Source: Pseudomonas sp. BN102 (GTDB taxonomy: Bacteria; Pseudomonadota; Gammaproteobacteria; Pseudomonadales; Pseudomonadaceae). Taken from it: 64,000 bases of DNA. Below the pieces are notes generated by a model, which was given only the letters and a program-made list of their open reading frames with translations, ran no database searches and was not told where the DNA came from. Of the stretch, positions 62,175 to 64,000 are shown piece after piece. Location of the stretch: NCBI RefSeq assembly GCF_029871245.1, contig NZ_SSON01000073.1, positions 1-64,000 on the forward strand. The letters are read 5' to 3'. The position numbers and the translations under genes are program-made. Positions within the stretch are counted from its first letter, which is position 1; each line of letters opens with the position of its first letter.

Positions 62175-63145
62175 CAAGGCTCCTCGGGGCGTTCCACTTC
62201 GACCCAGACGAACTTGTCCGGGTCCAGCCGGCTTTCCTGGTCGAGCCGGTAGGCCACCAGCTTGCCATACATCACCGCGCTGTAATCCAGGCAGGCCAGG
62301 TTGCCGCGGATCGGCGCCGGGCGGCCGCGCCGCCAGTAGTGGCCGACGAACAGGATGGGCTCCTGCGGGCCGTAGCTGAGCAGGCGCGACTTGTGCGCCT
62401 TGGACAGGGGCGCGCTGGCCACCTGCTCGGGCAGGGCATCCGGCTGGAACACCACGTCGCCGTAGGTCTGCGGGTCTTCAGCCCAGAATTTGGTGCGGAA
62501 CACCGAACGGGTGAAGCCGTCGCTGCCGGTCAGGGTCATGCCACCCGGCAGCGGCAGGTCGGTGCCGCGCAGCAGGCGGTCGAACACCCGCGTCGCGAAG
62601 CTGGCGGGATCGGCCGCAGCCTTGAGAAAGGACTCGTTGATCCGGCCGTCGGGGTGCATGTCGCGCAGTGCGGCGATCATCTCGCCGTCCCAGCAGGCAT
62701 GGACCATGCGGAAATGGCCGCCGTCGAGGAACAGCGGCATCTCAAAGAACCAGCCAAGGAAGTCACGCCAGTCGGCTGGGTGGCCCTCGAACTGCTCCAG
62801 GGTTTCCTTGATCAGCCGGGTATGGCGCGGTGTGTGTTCACGGACGAAGTGGCGGCCGCTGCCCGGTGGCGCCGGGGTGCTCCAGCCGAGGGCGTTGAAC
62901 TCGTGGTTGCCCATGATGCAGCGGGCCTGCCCGGCTTCGACCATGGCATGCACCAGGTGCAGCGCCTCGCGGATTCGCGGGCCTCGGTCGATGATGTCGC
63001 CGAGGAACAGCGCCATGCGCTGCGGGTGCTGCCAGACGTCGCCTCGCTTGCAGTATCCCAGGCGGTCGAGCAGGCGCTCGAGGGTATGCGCACAGCCGTG
63101 GACATCGCCGATCAGGTCGTAGCCGCGGGCCGGATCGAGGCTCAT
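62174..63145 (-). CDS. Calcineurin-like metallophosphoesterase
   Basis: 323 residues. The metallophosphoesterase motifs GDVHG (13-17), GDIIDRGP and GNHE are intact and typical of the PPP-type/Ap4A-hydrolase-like branch. Later HACWDGE and GHYWRRGRPAPIRGNLACLD supply the remaining histidines. Substrate unknown, possibly diadenosine polyphosphates or phosphoproteins. It lies between nadK and glpG with 1-base (TGATG) overlaps on both sides. Confidence 0.9.
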   Translation of the reverse strand: MSLDPARGYDLIGDVHGCAHTLERLLDRLGYCKRGDVWQHPQRMALFLGDIIDRGPRIREALHLVHAMVEAGQARCIMGNHEFNALGWSTPAPPGSGRHFVREHTPRHTRLIKETLEQFEGHPADWRDFLGWFFEMPLFLDGGHFRMVHACWDGEMIAALRDMHPDGRINESFLKAAADPASFATRVFDRLLRGTDLPLPGGMTLTGSDGFTRSVFRTKFWAEDPQTYGDVVFQPDALPEQVASAPLSKAHKSRLLSYGPQEPILFVGHYWRRGRPAPIRGNLACLDYSAVMYGKLVAYRLDQESRLDPDKFVWVEVERPEEP

Positions 63146-64000
63146 CAGTCGCCTCCACCGAGTCGGCTGCCCCAGCCCAGCTTGGTCCGACAGACCTCGT
63201 AGTAGTTATGGTCGAGCGGGTGGATCAGGCGCAGCTTCTGTGGCTTCTTGCGCACGGTGATGGCATCGCCGGGGGCGCAGGTGAAATGGTTCTGGCCGTC
63301 GCAGGACACCAGCGGGTAGATCTGCAGGTTGGGCGACACCACGATCTTCAGCTCGCTGTTGCTGTCCACCACTATCGGCCGGCTGGACAGGGTGTGCGGG
63401 TACATGGGCACCACCACTATCGCGTCCAGCTTGGGATGCATGATCGGCCCGCCCGCGGACAGCGCGTAGGCGGTGGAGCCGGTGGGGGTGGCGATGATCA
63501 GGCCGTCGGCCTTCTGGCTGCAGACGAACTGGCCGTCGATATGCAGCTCGAATTCGATCATCCGTGTCGACTTGCCGGGGTGCAGCACCACGTCGTTCAG
63601 CGCGTCGCCCTGGCCGATCGCCTCGCCATGGCGGCGGACCTCGGCCTCGAGCAGGAAGCGGCTCTCGACGCTGTACTGGCCAACCAGCACCTCGGCCACC
63701 TTCACTTCCAGCTCGTCAGGACGGATATCGGTGAGGAAGCCCAGGCTGCCGCGGTTGATCCCCAGCACCGGCGTATTGTGCCGCGCCAGCGCACGGGCGG
63801 CGCCGAGCATGCTGCCGTCGCCACCGACCACTATCACCAGATCGCAGACCTCGCCGAGGATCTTGCGCGATGAAGTCTGCAGGCCATGGCCCGGCAACAC
63901 CTCGGCGATGGTGTCTTCGAGGATCACATGGAGATGACGGTCCAGCAGGAATTTCTTCAGCCGGCGGATGGTGTCGAGCACATGGGGGCTGCCCAGGCGA
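63145..64000 (-). CDS. nadK: NAD kinase, 5' end missing
   Basis: It phosphorylates NAD to NADP with ATP. GGDGSML (the conserved catalytic GGDG), ALNDVVLHPG, ATPTGSTAYALSAGGPIMHP and DGQNHF are present. The first in-window GTG at 63981 is not the real start, because the frame continues to the window edge and reads RLGSPH before VLDTIRRLKKFL. That matches the family N-terminus (GRLGS..VLDTI), so roughly ten residues lie outside. Its stop overlaps the phosphatase start, so it is upstream in the same operon as glpG and the DUF1315/DUF2797 genes. Confidence 0.96.
   Translation of the reverse strand, partial: RLGSPHVLDTIRRLKKFLLDRHLHVILEDTIAEVLPGHGLQTSSRKILGEVCDLVIVVGGDGSMLGAARALARHNTPVLGINRGSLGFLTDIRPDELEVKVAEVLVGQYSVESRFLLEAEVRRHGEAIGQGDALNDVVLHPGKSTRMIEFELHIDGQFVCSQKADGLIIATPTGSTAYALSAGGPIMHPKLDAIVVVPMYPHTLSSRPIVVDSNSELKIVVSPNLQIYPLVSCDGQNHFTCAPGDAITVRKKPQKLRLIHPLDHNYYEVCRTKLGWGSRLGGGD

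Overview
The window reads as a chromosomal segment of a high-GC Pseudomonas close to the P. aeruginosa/P. resinovorans side of the genus. The evidence is two OprD-family porins, a 1620-residue NAD-glutamate dehydrogenase (GdhB), a BvgS-like Roc sensor kinase, rmf, the kynurenine genes and many GTAGGAGC-type REP palindromes. From memory, the order porin, DUF883 genes, dgt, Roc sensor/regulator, yggL, dacB, rlmKL, rmf, pyrD, DUF2835 gene, then gdhB, and later pepN, DUF2797, DUF1315, rhomboid, phosphatase and nadK, follows the PAO1 PA3038-PA3052 and PA3068-PA3088 neighbourhoods. Both window ends cut a gene: the porin at the left (5' end missing) and nadK at the right (5' end missing).

Layout. 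0-6.5 kb holds a porin, an ammonium transporter with a candidate sigma-54 promoter and structured leader, a three-gene ElaB/YqjD-type membrane stress operon, a dGTPase-like gene and an FUSC-type membrane protein. 6.5-20.8 kb is dominated by signalling: a hybrid kinase and NarL-type regulator pair (Roc-like), a divergent EAL response regulator (RocR-like), a stand-alone receiver, a Cache/GAF/HD-GYP protein with an RBS-occluding hairpin, and a CHASE/PAS/GGDEF diguanylate cyclase. yggL and dacB lie among them. 21-26.4 kb is housekeeping (rlmKL, rmf, pyrD, two small conserved genes).

26.4-36.7 kb looks accessory relative to the PAO1 order as I recall it. It carries a kynurenine catabolic cluster (kynB, kynU, porin and amino-acid permease, with divergent kynR), a decayed Nudix gene, and a TetR-amidase-NCS1 transporter group of unknown substrate with a perfect 13-bp inverted-repeat operator candidate. 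36.7-48.9 kb contains gdhB and a six-gene MoxR/Bat operon.

49-56.9 kb holds a four-protein set: an RND/MMPL-like transporter, a YCF48-type propeller, DUF1329 and DUF1302. The DUF1302-DUF1329 part is preceded by a near-perfect sigma-54 promoter and upstream inverted repeats. 57.4-64 kb is pepN followed by a tightly overlapping operon ending at the window edge in nadK. No tRNA, rRNA, CRISPR array, prophage or insertion sequence was seen.

Best candidates for a second look are the sigma-54-driven DUF1302/DUF1329/YCF48/RND system, the enlarged Roc/c-di-GMP locus, and the TetR-amidase-NCS1 group. All domain and family names come from reading the sequence, and no database search was run.
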